DNA from: JAQIBY01 sp046546095
GTDB taxonomy: Bacteria > Bacteroidota > Bacteroidia > Bacteroidales > ML635J-15
DNA: 45,203 bases
Direction of reading: 5' to 3'
Assembly (NCBI GenBank): GCA_046546095.1
Contig: JBKGYK010000017.1
Span: 1-45,203, forward strand
Of the stretch, positions 6,748 to 15,779 are shown in pieces. The first letter of the stretch is position 1, and each line of letters opens with the position of its first letter. Made by a program: the position numbers and the translations under genes. The notes under the pieces are model-generated. The model saw nothing but the letters and a program-made list of their open reading frames with translations. It ran no database searches and had not been told where the DNA came from.

Positions 6748-9459
6748 TTATTCGTTCAGATAATTTGTGCGGTAAAATTCCAGGTATTCATCAACATCTT
6801 TGGCTTTTTTAAGCTTATCATAATTGCTTTCAGAAATAATAAACTGCTCGTAGTCTTCCGGGTTCAGATCGCCAAAAACATTTTGATTGTTCTCGATCAG
6901 ATTCATGTAATTGGCGGCTTGTCGTTCTGATTTAAAGCTGCGTACAAAAACAAGTTCTTCCTCTTCATCAATCATATAATACAGTACCCTGAATGTGGTA
7001 ATATTGAAAGTAAAAATGTTGAAATTTGATATTTCAAACCGCAGTTGTTTGGTATCAACATTCTTTGTGTTGGCGCTGACCATGTAATAATGAGTCTCAT
7101 CCGGAGCATGCTCATATATGGTTTCTTCTTCTTCCGGGGTATCTGTTTCACTTCTGCTTGTGTCTGTGCTTTCTTCTCGTTCTACTTCAGGCCTGCTTTC
7201 CAGGTCTGCTAGAAGTGCGTCAACATCGCTTTCTCCCAGGTATGATAAAATATCTGAAGCTCTGTTTGAAAGGGGGGATTCCGGATAATTCTGAATATAA
7301 AGGGCCAGCTCCTGTTTGAGTTCAATCTGCTCCATACTCAGTGCACTTGCCATCAAATCAATGAATTTTACTTTATCTGTTATCTCTGAATCCGGATAGG
7401 TTTCATAAAAGTCTGCAGCCATCTGATTTGCTTGTGAGAGCTTTCCGGCTCTGTAGGCATTGTACATTGCTTCGTAAGCTTGCTTTTCTTTTTCTTCCCT
7501 GGCTAGCAGTTCCTGTACATAATTCGGGTTTTCCAGGATTTTCGCATAATTGCTTTCCGGGAAATTCTCAATGACTTTTTGTTTGAATGTTTCCGCTTTA
7601 GAAACTTCATTCTTACTGTCGTGCAGCTCGTAGAGGCTGTAATAAGTCAGGAGCTTGTAATCATGCTCGGAGTAACGGCTGTTGAGTTCTCCGAATGTTT
7701 CGATTGCTCTGTCATAATCCTTGAATTTATCCATATAGATATTGCCGGCGCTGAACAGGGCATCCATGATTTTCTCATTGGATATCTCCATCAGGGAATC
7801 ATTAAGCGGTACATCCTGCAAATAATATTCTCTGGATTTGTTGTCTGTGACCTTGGGGCCGGCCAGGCTGTCAGTGCCGGTAGTGTCACTTTCCATATCA
7901 TCGCTGGTAATACTTGATTTATTGCTTCTGCGCCAGTGGTCTTCGAGTTTTCTGTTGCCCCATTTTTTCTGGAACTCATTGCTGCCATGGCTTAAGGTTG
8001 CCGGATTGTAAAAGTACCATTTGCCACCGCTGGGTGCATTGGTACGGTTGCTGCCCCGGCGTTCATCAAACAACATGGAATTCTGTTGTTGCTGACTTTC
8101 CATTTCCTGCTGCCTTTTTTCCTCTTCAATGACTGCCTGAATTTCTTTATCAATTATCTTGTTTCTTTCAGCTTCACTCATGTTCGCCATAGTCTGCAAA
8201 CTGTCCTGTGTTTCAACGATGTCCAGGGAATTTACCAGATCTGTCAGGTTTCTGCTCAGGTCTTTGATTTCACTGTACCTGGGATGTGAGCTAGACAAAT
8301 TAAGCATGCAGGTATCATAATATGCCTGAGACAATCTGTAGTCTGGTTCTTCATAATACAGGTCCCCCAGCCGCATGCATGAAAGTGCTTTTTGGTTGTT
8401 GTTTGTTGAGGAGTGTTCACTGGACAATTTGTAATTCTCGATCCCTTCTTCTCTGTTGCCGTTTTTGTACTCTACTTCTGCCAGGGCATAGTATACCTGA
8501 TCAAGATATTCAATATTTTTATCGTCCTTAATCATTTTACTCAGCAATTTCTTCATGTCTTTATAGGAGCCGCCAAGTTTACCGTAACACTCTGCCATAT
8601 TGATTTTGGCATTGAATCCCATCTCATAATCATCACTTTTTTTGGTGACGGTTTCAAACATTTCAGCAGCTTTTCTGAATTCCCCCTGATCCTTGTATAA
8701 CTGAGCAAGAATGTATCTGTGCCGGATGCGTTGATTTTTATTGTCGTTTTCTTCTATGGCATTTTTTAGATGCGGTATGGCCCGGTCGGGATTGTTCAGC
8801 TCAAGATAATAGGCTGCATTGAGAATTTCCCATTCTGCCTGAAGGTCTTCAGGAAATTCATCATCCCCGTCAATCTGGTCAATCCATTTTTTGGTTCCCT
8901 TGAGGTTGCCTGTAGCAAGGGCAGTGCGTCCCAGCATTAGCATGGCCTCGAAGCGAACAGGCTCATTGGGGAATTCACGGATGATGTATTCAAAATTCTG
9001 TCGTGCCGGAAGAAATTCATTTTTCACAAAATAGGCTTTGCCCATTAACAGATAAGAATCATCCACCCATTTGTTGTATTCATTCTTATCCATGAATTCT
9101 TTATCACTCTCACTCAGCCTGCCTTCTTTTTGTTTAGGCTTTGCCTTAATGGAATGGTATTTTATGGTTTTTGATGCTTTCTTGATGGCTTTGTCCATAT
9201 CGGAGACCGAGGACTGGGCTGTTTCTTCTATTCCAATCAGGTAAACCGGCAGCCGGCGCGTAAAGTCAAAAGTGTATTGGTCTTCAATGCGCTGCATCCC
9301 TTTGCGATATGCTTCACGTCCATTGAAATATACATTGTAATGCGCTGTAACATTATGATACGTACGGGTCAGCCAGGTGTTCTTTTCCGTGGAACATGAT
9401 AAAACCACCAGCATGATCAGTACTATGGCCGGCTTAATATGTATTGTCGTTTTTTTCAA
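6748..9459 (-). CDS. sprE: Type IX secretion/gliding lipoprotein SprE (PorW)
   Basis: 903-residue TPR lipoprotein. The signal peptide ends in the lipobox VVLSC, and the mature N terminus STEKNTWLTRTYHNVTAHYN is the SprE/PorW family signature. Residues about 130-420 form TPR-like helical pairs. A low-complexity Gln/Glu and Ser/Asp region follows (about 450-560), then a second TPR set. The C terminus carries a small domain with ISNFNIFTFNITTFRV and the DYEQFIISESNYDKL end, also typical of the family. SprE/PorW is needed for type IX secretion, probably linking outer-membrane translocon parts to the PorK/N ring. It lies between glmS and porX in the same orientation, with 58 and 43 bp gaps. Confidence 0.93.
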   Translation of the reverse strand: MKKTTIHIKPAIVLIMLVVLSCSTEKNTWLTRTYHNVTAHYNVYFNGREAYRKGMQRIEDQYTFDFTRRLPVYLIGIEETAQSSVSDMDKAIKKASKTIKYHSIKAKPKQKEGRLSESDKEFMDKNEYNKWVDDSYLLMGKAYFVKNEFLPARQNFEYIIREFPNEPVRFEAMLMLGRTALATGNLKGTKKWIDQIDGDDEFPEDLQAEWEILNAAYYLELNNPDRAIPHLKNAIEENDNKNQRIRHRYILAQLYKDQGEFRKAAEMFETVTKKSDDYEMGFNAKINMAECYGKLGGSYKDMKKLLSKMIKDDKNIEYLDQVYYALAEVEYKNGNREEGIENYKLSSEHSSTNNNQKALSCMRLGDLYYEEPDYRLSQAYYDTCMLNLSSSHPRYSEIKDLSRNLTDLVNSLDIVETQDSLQTMANMSEAERNKIIDKEIQAVIEEEKRQQEMESQQQQNSMLFDERRGSNRTNAPSGGKWYFYNPATLSHGSNEFQKKWGNRKLEDHWRRSNKSSITSDDMESDTTGTDSLAGPKVTDNKSREYYLQDVPLNDSLMEISNEKIMDALFSAGNIYMDKFKDYDRAIETFGELNSRYSEHDYKLLTYYSLYELHDSKNEVSKAETFKQKVIENFPESNYAKILENPNYVQELLAREEKEKQAYEAMYNAYRAGKLSQANQMAADFYETYPDSEITDKVKFIDLMASALSMEQIELKQELALYIQNYPESPLSNRASDILSYLGESDVDALLADLESRPEVEREESTDTSRSETDTPEEEETIYEHAPDETHYYMVSANTKNVDTKQLRFEISNFNIFTFNITTFRVLYYMIDEEEELVFVRSFKSERQAANYMNLIENNQNVFGDLNPEDYEQFIISESNYDKLKKAKDVDEYLEFYRTNYLNE

Positions 9460-9517
9460 GTTGTGTTTTTCTTAATATTATAACAACTAAAAAATCATAA
9501 CTTTAGTATGCAAAGCA

Positions 9518-11359
9518 TCATTCCACAGTCACAGATTTTGCAAGATTCCTGGGTTGGTCAACATTACAACCCCGCATCACCGCAATGTAATATGAGATAA
9601 GTTGTAACGGTATAACTGTCAGCAGGGGTGCAAGTGCAAAATCTGACTGAGGTACTTCTACCACATGGTCGGCCATTTTACTGATGGTGTCATCCCCTTT
9701 GCTTACAATTGCTATGACGATACCCTTCCTGGCTTTAACCTCCTGGATGTTGCTTACGATTTTGTCGTATGATTTGTCTTTGGTGGCCACAATGATGACC
9801 GGCATATTTTCATCAATCAGCGCTATGGGTCCGTGTTTCATCTCTGCGGCCGGATAACCTTCGGCATGGATATAGGAGATTTCTTTCAGCTTCAGTGCCC
9901 CCTCAAGCGCTACTGGATACAGGTATCCGCGACCCAGATACAGGGCATTGGTGGCATTTTTGTATATTTCACTGATTCCCCTGATGTATTCATCCTGGGT
10001 TAATATTGAGCTGATTTTTTCAGGTATGAGACTGAGCTCTTCAATCAGTTCCTCGTACTCAGCCTGGCTGAGCTTGCCGTTTTTCTGGCCGATTTCCATG
10101 GCAATCATGGTAAGTACGGTTACCTGGGTGGTGAAGGCTTTGGTTGATGCCACACCGATTTCCGGTCCGGCATGGGTATATACCCCGCCCATAGTAGCGC
10201 GAGGGATACTTGAGCCTACCACATTGCATATACCCAGAACAGTGGCACCTTTTTCCTTTGCACTTTCAATGGCTGCCAGTGTATCGGCGGTTTCTCCACT
10301 CTGGCTTATGGCAATAACTATATCATCTTCATAGATGATGGGGTCTCGGTACCTGAATTCTGAGGCATATTCAACTTCTGTAGGGATGCGGCTGAACTCC
10401 TCCAACAGGTATTCACCAACAAGGCCGGCATGATAACTCGTGCCACAGGCTATGATGATGATACGCTTGGCTTTAACCAGATCATCCATGACATAGTGGA
10501 GCCCACCGAGTTTTAACTCATGGGTTTTTGGATTGATCCGGCCACGGAATGTATCCCTGATTGATTTTGGCTGCTCATGTATCTCCTTAAGCATGTAATG
10601 GTCGAAACCATTCTTTTCAATCTCATCAACATCCAGTTCCAGTTTGTGGACAATGGGTTTTTTAATGTCTTCTACGTTCCCCAGGTTTCTGAGGGTAAGT
10701 CCATTGCGGGAGATTACGGCAATGTCGTCGTCCTGAAGGTAGATGACAGATTTTGTGTGCTCAACAATGGGGGTGGCATCACTGGCAAGAAAATATTCTT
10801 TATTGCCCACACCAATGACAAGGGGCGAACCTTTCCTTGCTGCTATCAGTTTGTCTTTCTCGTCCCTGCAGGCAATAACAAGGCCGTAGGCACCAACCAC
10901 TTTGCTCAGTGCAAGCCTCACGGCTGTTTCTGCTGAAATATTCCCTTTGAGATATATATATTCAATCAGGTTGGCAAGAACTTCTGTATCGGTTTCGCTC
11001 GCAAAGGTATAGCCTCTGTTTTCCAGCTTTTCTTTCAAGCGGGTGTAGTTTTCGATAATGCCATTGTGGATGATGGTGAATATGCCGTTCATGCTGACAT
11101 GCGGGTGGGCATTGATATCATTGGGTTCGCCATGGGTAGCCCAGCGTGTATGACCAAGACCAATGTTCCCGTCAATATCCTTGTCCTGTACAAGTTGCTC
11201 CAGTTCCTGAACTTTGCCTTTGCGTTTATAAACCCTGTTTTTGTGATTCATTACAGCGATCCCTGCAGAATCATAACCGCGATACTCAAGCCGTTTCAGA
11301 CCCTTTATCAGTATTGGATATGCTTGTTTGTTGCCTATATATCCTACAATTCCACACAT
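9518..11359 (-). CDS. glmS: Glutamine-fructose-6-phosphate aminotransferase (isomerizing)
   Basis: 613 residues, full length. It makes glucosamine-6-phosphate, the first committed step to UDP-GlcNAc for peptidoglycan and LPS. The N-terminal class II glutaminase domain begins MCGIVGYIGNK with nucleophile Cys2, then HTRWATHG and NHDGIIEN-like HNGIIEN. Two SIS sugar-isomerase domains follow (ACGTSYHAG, ISQSGETADTLAA; later LGRGYLYPVALEGALKLKE). The C terminus ends in LAKSVTVE, the expected KxVTVE tail. No glmS ribozyme was recognised upstream, where only 21 bp separate it from the DUF4270 gene. Confidence 0.97.
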   Translation of the reverse strand: MCGIVGYIGNKQAYPILIKGLKRLEYRGYDSAGIAVMNHKNRVYKRKGKVQELEQLVQDKDIDGNIGLGHTRWATHGEPNDINAHPHVSMNGIFTIIHNGIIENYTRLKEKLENRGYTFASETDTEVLANLIEYIYLKGNISAETAVRLALSKVVGAYGLVIACRDEKDKLIAARKGSPLVIGVGNKEYFLASDATPIVEHTKSVIYLQDDDIAVISRNGLTLRNLGNVEDIKKPIVHKLELDVDEIEKNGFDHYMLKEIHEQPKSIRDTFRGRINPKTHELKLGGLHYVMDDLVKAKRIIIIACGTSYHAGLVGEYLLEEFSRIPTEVEYASEFRYRDPIIYEDDIVIAISQSGETADTLAAIESAKEKGATVLGICNVVGSSIPRATMGGVYTHAGPEIGVASTKAFTTQVTVLTMIAMEIGQKNGKLSQAEYEELIEELSLIPEKISSILTQDEYIRGISEIYKNATNALYLGRGYLYPVALEGALKLKEISYIHAEGYPAAEMKHGPIALIDENMPVIIVATKDKSYDKIVSNIQEVKARKGIVIAIVSKGDDTISKMADHVVEVPQSDFALAPLLTVIPLQLISYYIAVMRGCNVDQPRNLAKSVTVE

Positions 11360-11380
11360 AATGTCGTTCTAATTTGGTTT

Positions 11381-12643
11381 TCAATAATCTGAGTTGACAA
11401 TCAGTATCTGTAACGGATTGTCCGGATGATTTCCTCCGTAAATAGCACAGTGGCTTACGTCGGTTCTGTTATTCAGCCCGAACATAAACAAGGAATTGTC
11501 AAGTTGTATGCTTCCATCGTTTGCCAGCAAATCCTGTAAATAAAACGGAATGTTGAAAATGTATTCGCCTGATTCGGTGATTTCCCCTCCAAAATGACTG
11601 GAGCTCACTTTGTAATCTGTAAGGAACTCAAATAATCCCATATCATTTTCATATACAATGGTCATTTGTTCAGGATTGCCGTAATCATTAAAAAAATCGG
11701 GATGAATCTTTACCTGAAGCTGAGCCTTGTTGATGCCTTTGTCTGCGAGTTCATTGAGCCTGGCCGTATCTTTTATTCTGAGTTCTGTCGCTAATCCGGC
11801 ACCTGAATGAATGAAAGAAATTTCTTCATTATCCGTATCTGTCAGGGCTGATTGCAATTCACCGGCTGCTGTACTGTAATCATGATCAAAAAGGTTAATT
11901 CTTACTGCATTGTAATTGATGAGGAAATCGTAAGTATCTTCCTCATTGTAATGCATGATCAAACGGCTGTTATCGCTGATAAGATTAAAATAGGCGATAC
12001 ATCCGCCATTTGATGTCTGATCGTCTGCTTTCAGGTAGAAACCTTTAAAAGCATCGAGAAAATCCTCATTGCTGTTGTAAATACTTTTATTCTCGAACAA
12101 GGACAAAAAGTCCTCATCACTGATGGTGATGTAGAGCAATGTGTCCGATGGCCTTACTTCAATTTCATATTCACCCAGCAGATTCAGATTGCCTGAGGAT
12201 TCATCCGGCACATAATCTGAATAATATGCACTGTCAACATGAAAATCCGTATTGACAATCTGATACAGGCTGAAACTGATGTTACTGCTTGTGTCACCAT
12301 AATAATTGCTGTAATCCAGTACAAGTTCCAGAGAATCAACCTGTATTTCCACATCTTCCTCCACATCGGTTGAGGAAAGTCGGGTTTGGGTGATAAAACC
12401 TGCTGTGGTAATTCCAAAATCCGGTTCCATGACACTGCCAAGCAGACTGCTTGTGCGTTCATCTGTAGCAATGCTGCTGTCACGGCGGGTGTGAGTTTCT
12501 ACACTAAGGGTGTCGGTGGCTACAACGATTTTATCTGACCCTGGCTGTAAACTGACACCGACTTCTGAGGGTTCATCTTCACACGAAATGAGAGTAAAAA
12601 AAACTGATAGTGTGATAATGAGTAGAATCCATGTTTTCTTCAT
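11381..12643 (-). CDS. DUF4270 family lipoprotein
   Basis: 420-residue lipoprotein with signal peptide and lipobox LISC (Cys21), followed by an acidic EDEPSEVG start. The order of features (VGVSLQPGSDKI near the N terminus, SSLLGSVMEPDFGITTAGFITQ, then long beta-rich stretches) fits the Bacteroidota DUF4270 family, whose function is unknown. The mature start has Glu-Asp-Glu after the Cys, compatible with surface-lipoprotein export signals in this phylum (inference). The gene lies 5 bp after the GT5-like gene and 21 bp before glmS. This placement next to glycogen-synthase-like and pan genes is, from general knowledge, recurrent in the phylum. Confidence 0.85.
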   Translation of the reverse strand: MKKTWILLIITLSVFFTLISCEDEPSEVGVSLQPGSDKIVVATDTLSVETHTRRDSSIATDERTSSLLGSVMEPDFGITTAGFITQTRLSSTDVEEDVEIQVDSLELVLDYSNYYGDTSSNISFSLYQIVNTDFHVDSAYYSDYVPDESSGNLNLLGEYEIEVRPSDTLLYITISDEDFLSLFENKSIYNSNEDFLDAFKGFYLKADDQTSNGGCIAYFNLISDNSRLIMHYNEEDTYDFLINYNAVRINLFDHDYSTAAGELQSALTDTDNEEISFIHSGAGLATELRIKDTARLNELADKGINKAQLQVKIHPDFFNDYGNPEQMTIVYENDMGLFEFLTDYKVSSSHFGGEITESGEYIFNIPFYLQDLLANDGSIQLDNSLFMFGLNNRTDVSHCAIYGGNHPDNPLQILIVNSDY

Positions 12644-12648
12644 AAAGT

Positions 12649-13461
12649 TTATTCCGCTTCTAATATTTTATTATAAAAGTCTGAATAAGCATCAACGTAA
12701 TTTTCGGGGTCCTGGTATTCAAGAACAGGAATATTTTTCTCTTTTACATATGATGCCAGCTCAGGATGTATGTTTTTGCTGCCAAAAATCACAGCATCAG
12801 AATTGTCGATGGCCAGTTTGTTGAGTGTTACAAAATCCTGTTTCTCTGCGAGTTTTTTCAGATCGTCTTTCTCAACACCTTCAAACATGGCTGTATTTAC
12901 AACGCTTTCACTTAAATCATTCTCAAATCCTTCTTCGTAAATGCTGTAAACTACTTTCAGGTCACTGAACAAGGGATCATCTTTGTATGATTTTTTGAGA
13001 TACAGTGGAACAAATGCTGAAAACCAGCCGTGTACATGTACCAGGTCAGGAGACCAGCACAGCTTCTTTACTGTTTCTATTACACCGCGTGCGAAAAATA
13101 CAGCACGTTTGTCATTGTCCTCAAATTCTTTTCCGTTTTTGTCCTTAACTGTAGCCTTTCTTTTGAAAAACTCCTCGTTATCAATAAAATAGACCTGCAT
13201 CCTTGCAGATTGAATAGATGCAACCTTGATGATCAGAGGATGGTCATAGTCTTCAATGATTAAATTCATTCCGGAAAGCCGGATTACTTCATGCAACTGA
13301 TTTCTTCGCTCATTGATGGAGCCGAATCTTGGCATAAAGGTCCTGATTTCTTTTCCTTTTTCCTGAATCCCCTGGGGTAAGTGCCGTCCAATCAGGGACA
13401 TTTCTGATTCAGGAAGGTAAGGGGTGATTTCCTGGGTAACAAAAAGTATTTTTTGCTTCAT
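12649..13461 (-). CDS. Single-domain glycogen/starch synthase-like protein (GT5 N-terminal domain only)
   Basis: 270 residues that match the N-terminal Rossmann domain of GT5 glycogen synthases: KILFVTQEITPYLPESEMSLIGRHLPQG at the start, a FMPRFGSINERR segment, DLVHVHGWFSAFVPLYLKK (the conserved DIVHaHdW-like motif), then VVYSIYEE. The entire C-terminal ADP-glucose-binding domain is missing, so an ordinary synthase reaction is unlikely. The frame ends cleanly with a stop 5 bp before the next gene, and the C terminus shows no decay, so the short form seems deliberate. It may be a regulator or partner of another protein (inference). The ATG at 13461 is preferred over a TTG four codons upstream. 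It is the first gene of the minus-strand string. Confidence 0.8.
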   Translation of the reverse strand: MKQKILFVTQEITPYLPESEMSLIGRHLPQGIQEKGKEIRTFMPRFGSINERRNQLHEVIRLSGMNLIIEDYDHPLIIKVASIQSARMQVYFIDNEEFFKRKATVKDKNGKEFEDNDKRAVFFARGVIETVKKLCWSPDLVHVHGWFSAFVPLYLKKSYKDDPLFSDLKVVYSIYEEGFENDLSESVVNTAMFEGVEKDDLKKLAEKQDFVTLNKLAIDNSDAVIFGSKNIHPELASYVKEKNIPVLEYQDPENYVDAYSDFYNKILEAE

Positions 13462-13490
13462 GATAATCCGCAAGTATAGTTAATATCTTA

Positions 13491-13521
13491 CAAAAGTAAA
13501 TAAAATTTGATGAATATGCAA
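13491..13521 (-). promoter_or_regulatory. Promoter of the GT5-like/DUF4270/glmS/sprE/porX/tsaE string
   Basis: Minus strand TTG (13521-13519), 20-bp spacer, TACTTTTG (13498-13491), a consensus -7 element, followed by the start codon at 13461. It lies back to back with the panC promoter. Confidence 0.6.
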
Positions 13522-13560
13522 TTCGTGAGCCCCTCTTTCGTTAATTCCCTGCGGCTGATT

Positions 13561-13592
13561 TTTGTCCGCTTACTATGAAAGAGGTATCTTTG
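13561..13592 (+). promoter_or_regulatory. panC promoter
   Basis: TTTG (13561-13564), 20-bp spacer, TATCTTTG (13585-13592): a full match to the Bacteroidota -33/-7 pattern, 16 bp before the panC ATG. Confidence 0.7.
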
Positions 13593-13608
13593 CCAAAAAT
13601 ATCAACAC

Positions 13609-14454
13609 ATGATAATTGTTAAACATCCGGCAGAATTGAACAGGCATCTGAGTGAACTCAAAAGCCTGCATGCAAGCACTGGCTTTGTGCCCACCATGGG
13701 GGCTTTACATGCCGGACATGTTAGCCTGGTTAGGCAGGCCAGAAATGATAATGGCATATGCGTGGTTTCTGTCTTTGTCAATCCAAGGCAGTTCAACGAT
13801 CAATCTGATCTTGCCAAATATCCACGTACCCCGGAAAAAGACCTGGAAATCCTGGAAGCTGAAGGAGTGGATATTGTTTTTATGCCGGATGCAGAGGATA
13901 TCTATCCTGACAAATCCCGGAATAGTTTTGATCTTGCCGGACTGGATCGAATCATGGAAGGCTACTTTCGGCCCGGGCATTTCGATGGCGTGGCGGATGT
14001 TGTGTATCGCTTATTTAATATGGTTAAACCTGACCGTGCTTATTTCGGGGAAAAGGATTTTCAGCAATTGTTGGTAATCAGACAAATGACCAAAAGTGAA
14101 AATCTGGATGTTGAGGTCATCGGAATTCCCATTGTCAGAGAGGCTGACGGACTGGCGATGAGCTCACGCAATCAAAGGCTTTCCGAACAAGGTCGAAGAC
14201 ATGCCCCTGTCATATATCGCGTGCTGAGACATACCTCTGAAACTTTTCCGGCATTGACACCCTCTGAACTCAAATCCGAAATTATCCGGCAGATTGATGA
14301 TAATGAACTTTTGAGCTGCGAATATGTTGAAATAGTGGATGAAGATAGCATGCAGATCACCGATAACTGGCAAGGTGGAAATGCTTTCAGAATTTGCGTG
14401 GCAGTATGGTGTGAGGATGTCAGACTGATCGATAATATCGCATTGACAAAATAA
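13609..14454 (+). CDS. panC: Pantothenate synthetase
   Basis: 281 residues. It condenses pantoate and beta-alanine with ATP to pantothenate, the coenzyme A precursor. Hallmarks: VPTMGALHAGHVSLV with the HxGH nucleotide-binding site, VSVFVNPRQFN, DLAKYPRT, YFRPGHFDGVADVV, FGEKDFQQL, and LAMSSRNQ as the KMSKS-like loop. Length is normal. It is followed by panD, which supplies beta-alanine, after a 37-bp gap containing panD's own promoter. Confidence 0.97.
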   Translation: MIIVKHPAELNRHLSELKSLHASTGFVPTMGALHAGHVSLVRQARNDNGICVVSVFVNPRQFNDQSDLAKYPRTPEKDLEILEAEGVDIVFMPDAEDIYPDKSRNSFDLAGLDRIMEGYFRPGHFDGVADVVYRLFNMVKPDRAYFGEKDFQQLLVIRQMTKSENLDVEVIGIPIVREADGLAMSSRNQRLSEQGRRHAPVIYRVLRHTSETFPALTPSELKSEIIRQIDDNELLSCEYVEIVDEDSMQITDNWQGGNAFRICVAVWCEDVRLIDNIALTK

Positions 14455-14471
14455 ATTTATTGTTACCTTTG
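14443..14471 (+). promoter_or_regulatory. panD promoter
   Basis: TTG (14443-14445), 18-bp spacer, TACCTTTG (14464-14471). The -33 part lies in the last codons of panC. The panD start follows at 14492, so panD and downstream genes can be expressed independently of panC. Confidence 0.6.
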
Positions 14472-14491
14472 TCCCGACAAAAATACTGATT

Positions 14492-14842
14492 ATGTTTATT
14501 GAAGTTGTCAAATCCAAAATACACAAAGTTACTGTCACAGAGGCAAACCTGCAGTACGTGGGCAGTATTACCATTGATGAAAACCTCATGGATGCATGTA
14601 ATATCATTGAAAATGAAAAAGTGCAGGTGGTGAACATCAACAATGGTGAGCGACTTGAAACTTATGTTATCAAAGGCGAACGCGGCTCAGGTGTTATTGC
14701 CCTGAATGGCCCTGCAGCACGTAAGGCAACTGTTGGCGATGTGGTGATCATTATCTCCTATGCCAGCATGGATTTTGAAGAAGCAAAAACCTTCAAACCG
14801 GAATTTATATTCCCCGATCCCACTGATAATTCAATTGAATAA
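14492..14842 (+). CDS. panD: Aspartate 1-decarboxylase precursor
   Basis: 116 residues, normal length. It is a pyruvoyl enzyme converting L-aspartate to beta-alanine. The self-cleavage site Gly24-Ser25 sits in QYVGSITID; the alpha chain begins at Ser25, which becomes the pyruvoyl group. Lys9 in KSKIHKVTVT and the NGPAARKATVGDVVIIISY core are also family signatures. It is followed 2 bp later by rfaE2. Confidence 0.97.
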   Translation: MFIEVVKSKIHKVTVTEANLQYVGSITIDENLMDACNIIENEKVQVVNINNGERLETYVIKGERGSGVIALNGPAARKATVGDVVIIISYASMDFEEAKTFKPEFIFPDPTDNSIE

Positions 14843-14844
14843 GA

Positions 14845-15327
14845 ATGCATCAGCAGGCTATTGAAAATAAAATCTTGACCCCGGGTATTTTTGATCAATG
14901 GCTGCATGAAGTTCGGCCGGGAATCAACAAACTCGTCTTTACAAATGGCTGTTTTGATATTATCCACAGGGGTCATGTCACGTATCTGGCCAAAGCCGCC
15001 GATATGGGATCCCATCTTATTGTGGCCATCAATTCAGATGCTTCCGTGAAGCGAATCAAAGGCAAAAACAGACCGCTTCAGGATGAAAAATCAAGAGCCC
15101 TGGTAATGGCCGCAATGGAATTCGTGGATTTTGTTGTGCTGTTCGAGGAGGATACTCCTGCTGTCCTGATAGAAAAAGTTGTGCCGGATGTGCTGGTTAA
15201 AGGCGGGGATTATGATATCGAAAAAATCGTTGGCCATAATACAGTAATTAAGGCAGGTGGCGAAGTAAAAACCATCGATTTTCTTGAAGGCTACTCATCT
15301 TCAGGTATTATTGAAAACCTTTTATAA
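14845..15327 (+). CDS. rfaE2: D-glycero-beta-D-manno-heptose 1-phosphate adenylyltransferase
   Basis: 160-residue nucleotidyltransferase of the cytidylyltransferase fold, equivalent to the C-terminal half of HldE. It makes ADP-heptose for LPS inner core. Motifs: VFTNGCFDIIHRGHVTYL with the HxGH signature, INSDASVKRIKG, KSRALVMAAMEFVDFVVLFEEDTP, and LVKGGDYDIEKIVG. The kinase half is not fused and is not in this window. The gene follows panD by 2 bp, so pantothenate and LPS precursor genes share a transcript. Confidence 0.92.
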   Translation: MHQQAIENKILTPGIFDQWLHEVRPGINKLVFTNGCFDIIHRGHVTYLAKAADMGSHLIVAINSDASVKRIKGKNRPLQDEKSRALVMAAMEFVDFVVLFEEDTPAVLIEKVVPDVLVKGGDYDIEKIVGHNTVIKAGGEVKTIDFLEGYSSSGIIENLL

Positions 15328-15338
15328 GTAATTTTTGT

Positions 15339-15346
15339 TATATTTG
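15339..15346 (+). promoter_or_regulatory. -7 element upstream of the small lipoprotein gene
   Basis: TATATTTG matches TAnnTTTG and lies 22 bp before the lipoprotein start codon at 15369. No -33 element is seen at the right spacing. Confidence 0.4.
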
Positions 15347-15368
15347 CCTTTTACCAAAAATGTCAATT

Positions 15369-15776
15369 ATGCTGAAACGATTAACTCTTCTGATCATAGT
15401 CATTGCGGGCATTTCTCTTTTGTTCGGGGGATGTGCCAAAAAAGTCGAAAACAACATCGAAGGTACATGGCTGCTGGAAACCATGATGGCAGAAGATACC
15501 TATGAAGAAATCTGGGACTTTCAGTCCGGCGGTACACTTGTAAAAATGTCAGAAGGCGGCACACGGGTGGATACTGCCTATTATGTCATAGATGATGAAA
15601 TGACCTATGCTTACATCAAGATACAGGAATCCACAGGAAATGGGCCGATGATGGCCACCAATGGTTTTTTCCGTGTGGACAGAATTGATGATGATGTATT
15701 GGTTCTGACCAGATACATGTTTCTTGATGAAGCTGTTGAAGGTTCTTACCTCCGACGCGAATTTACCAGCATGTAA
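15369..15776 (+). CDS. Small lipocalin-like lipoprotein, function unknown
   Basis: 135 residues with a lipoprotein signal ending FGGC, then a compact beta-rich domain starting with NIEGTWLLETMMAED. The 'GTW' plus later YLRREF pattern is typical of the many lipocalin-like lipoproteins of Bacteroidota. An upstream ATG three codons earlier (15360) is possible but gives a less typical signal peptide. It ends 3 bp before radA. Confidence 0.7.
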   Translation: MLKRLTLLIIVIAGISLLFGGCAKKVENNIEGTWLLETMMAEDTYEEIWDFQSGGTLVKMSEGGTRVDTAYYVIDDEMTYAYIKIQESTGNGPMMATNGFFRVDRIDDDVLVLTRYMFLDEAVEGSYLRREFTSM

Positions 15777-15779
15777 ATT

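Noticed and set aside
9948..10334. Long open frame opposite glmS, and similar frames opposite sprE, porX, topA and gdhA
   Set aside because: They are antisense or out-of-frame shadows of clearly conserved genes and show no recognisable protein features.
11360..11380. glmS ribozyme upstream of glmS
   Set aside because: Only 21 bp separate glmS from the preceding gene, too short for the ribozyme.
14845..15327. Phosphopantetheine adenylyltransferase (coaD) next to panC/panD
   Set aside because: The context would suit coenzyme A synthesis, but the TNGCFDIIHRGH start and the VKGGDY motif are typical of RfaE2/HldE, not CoaD.
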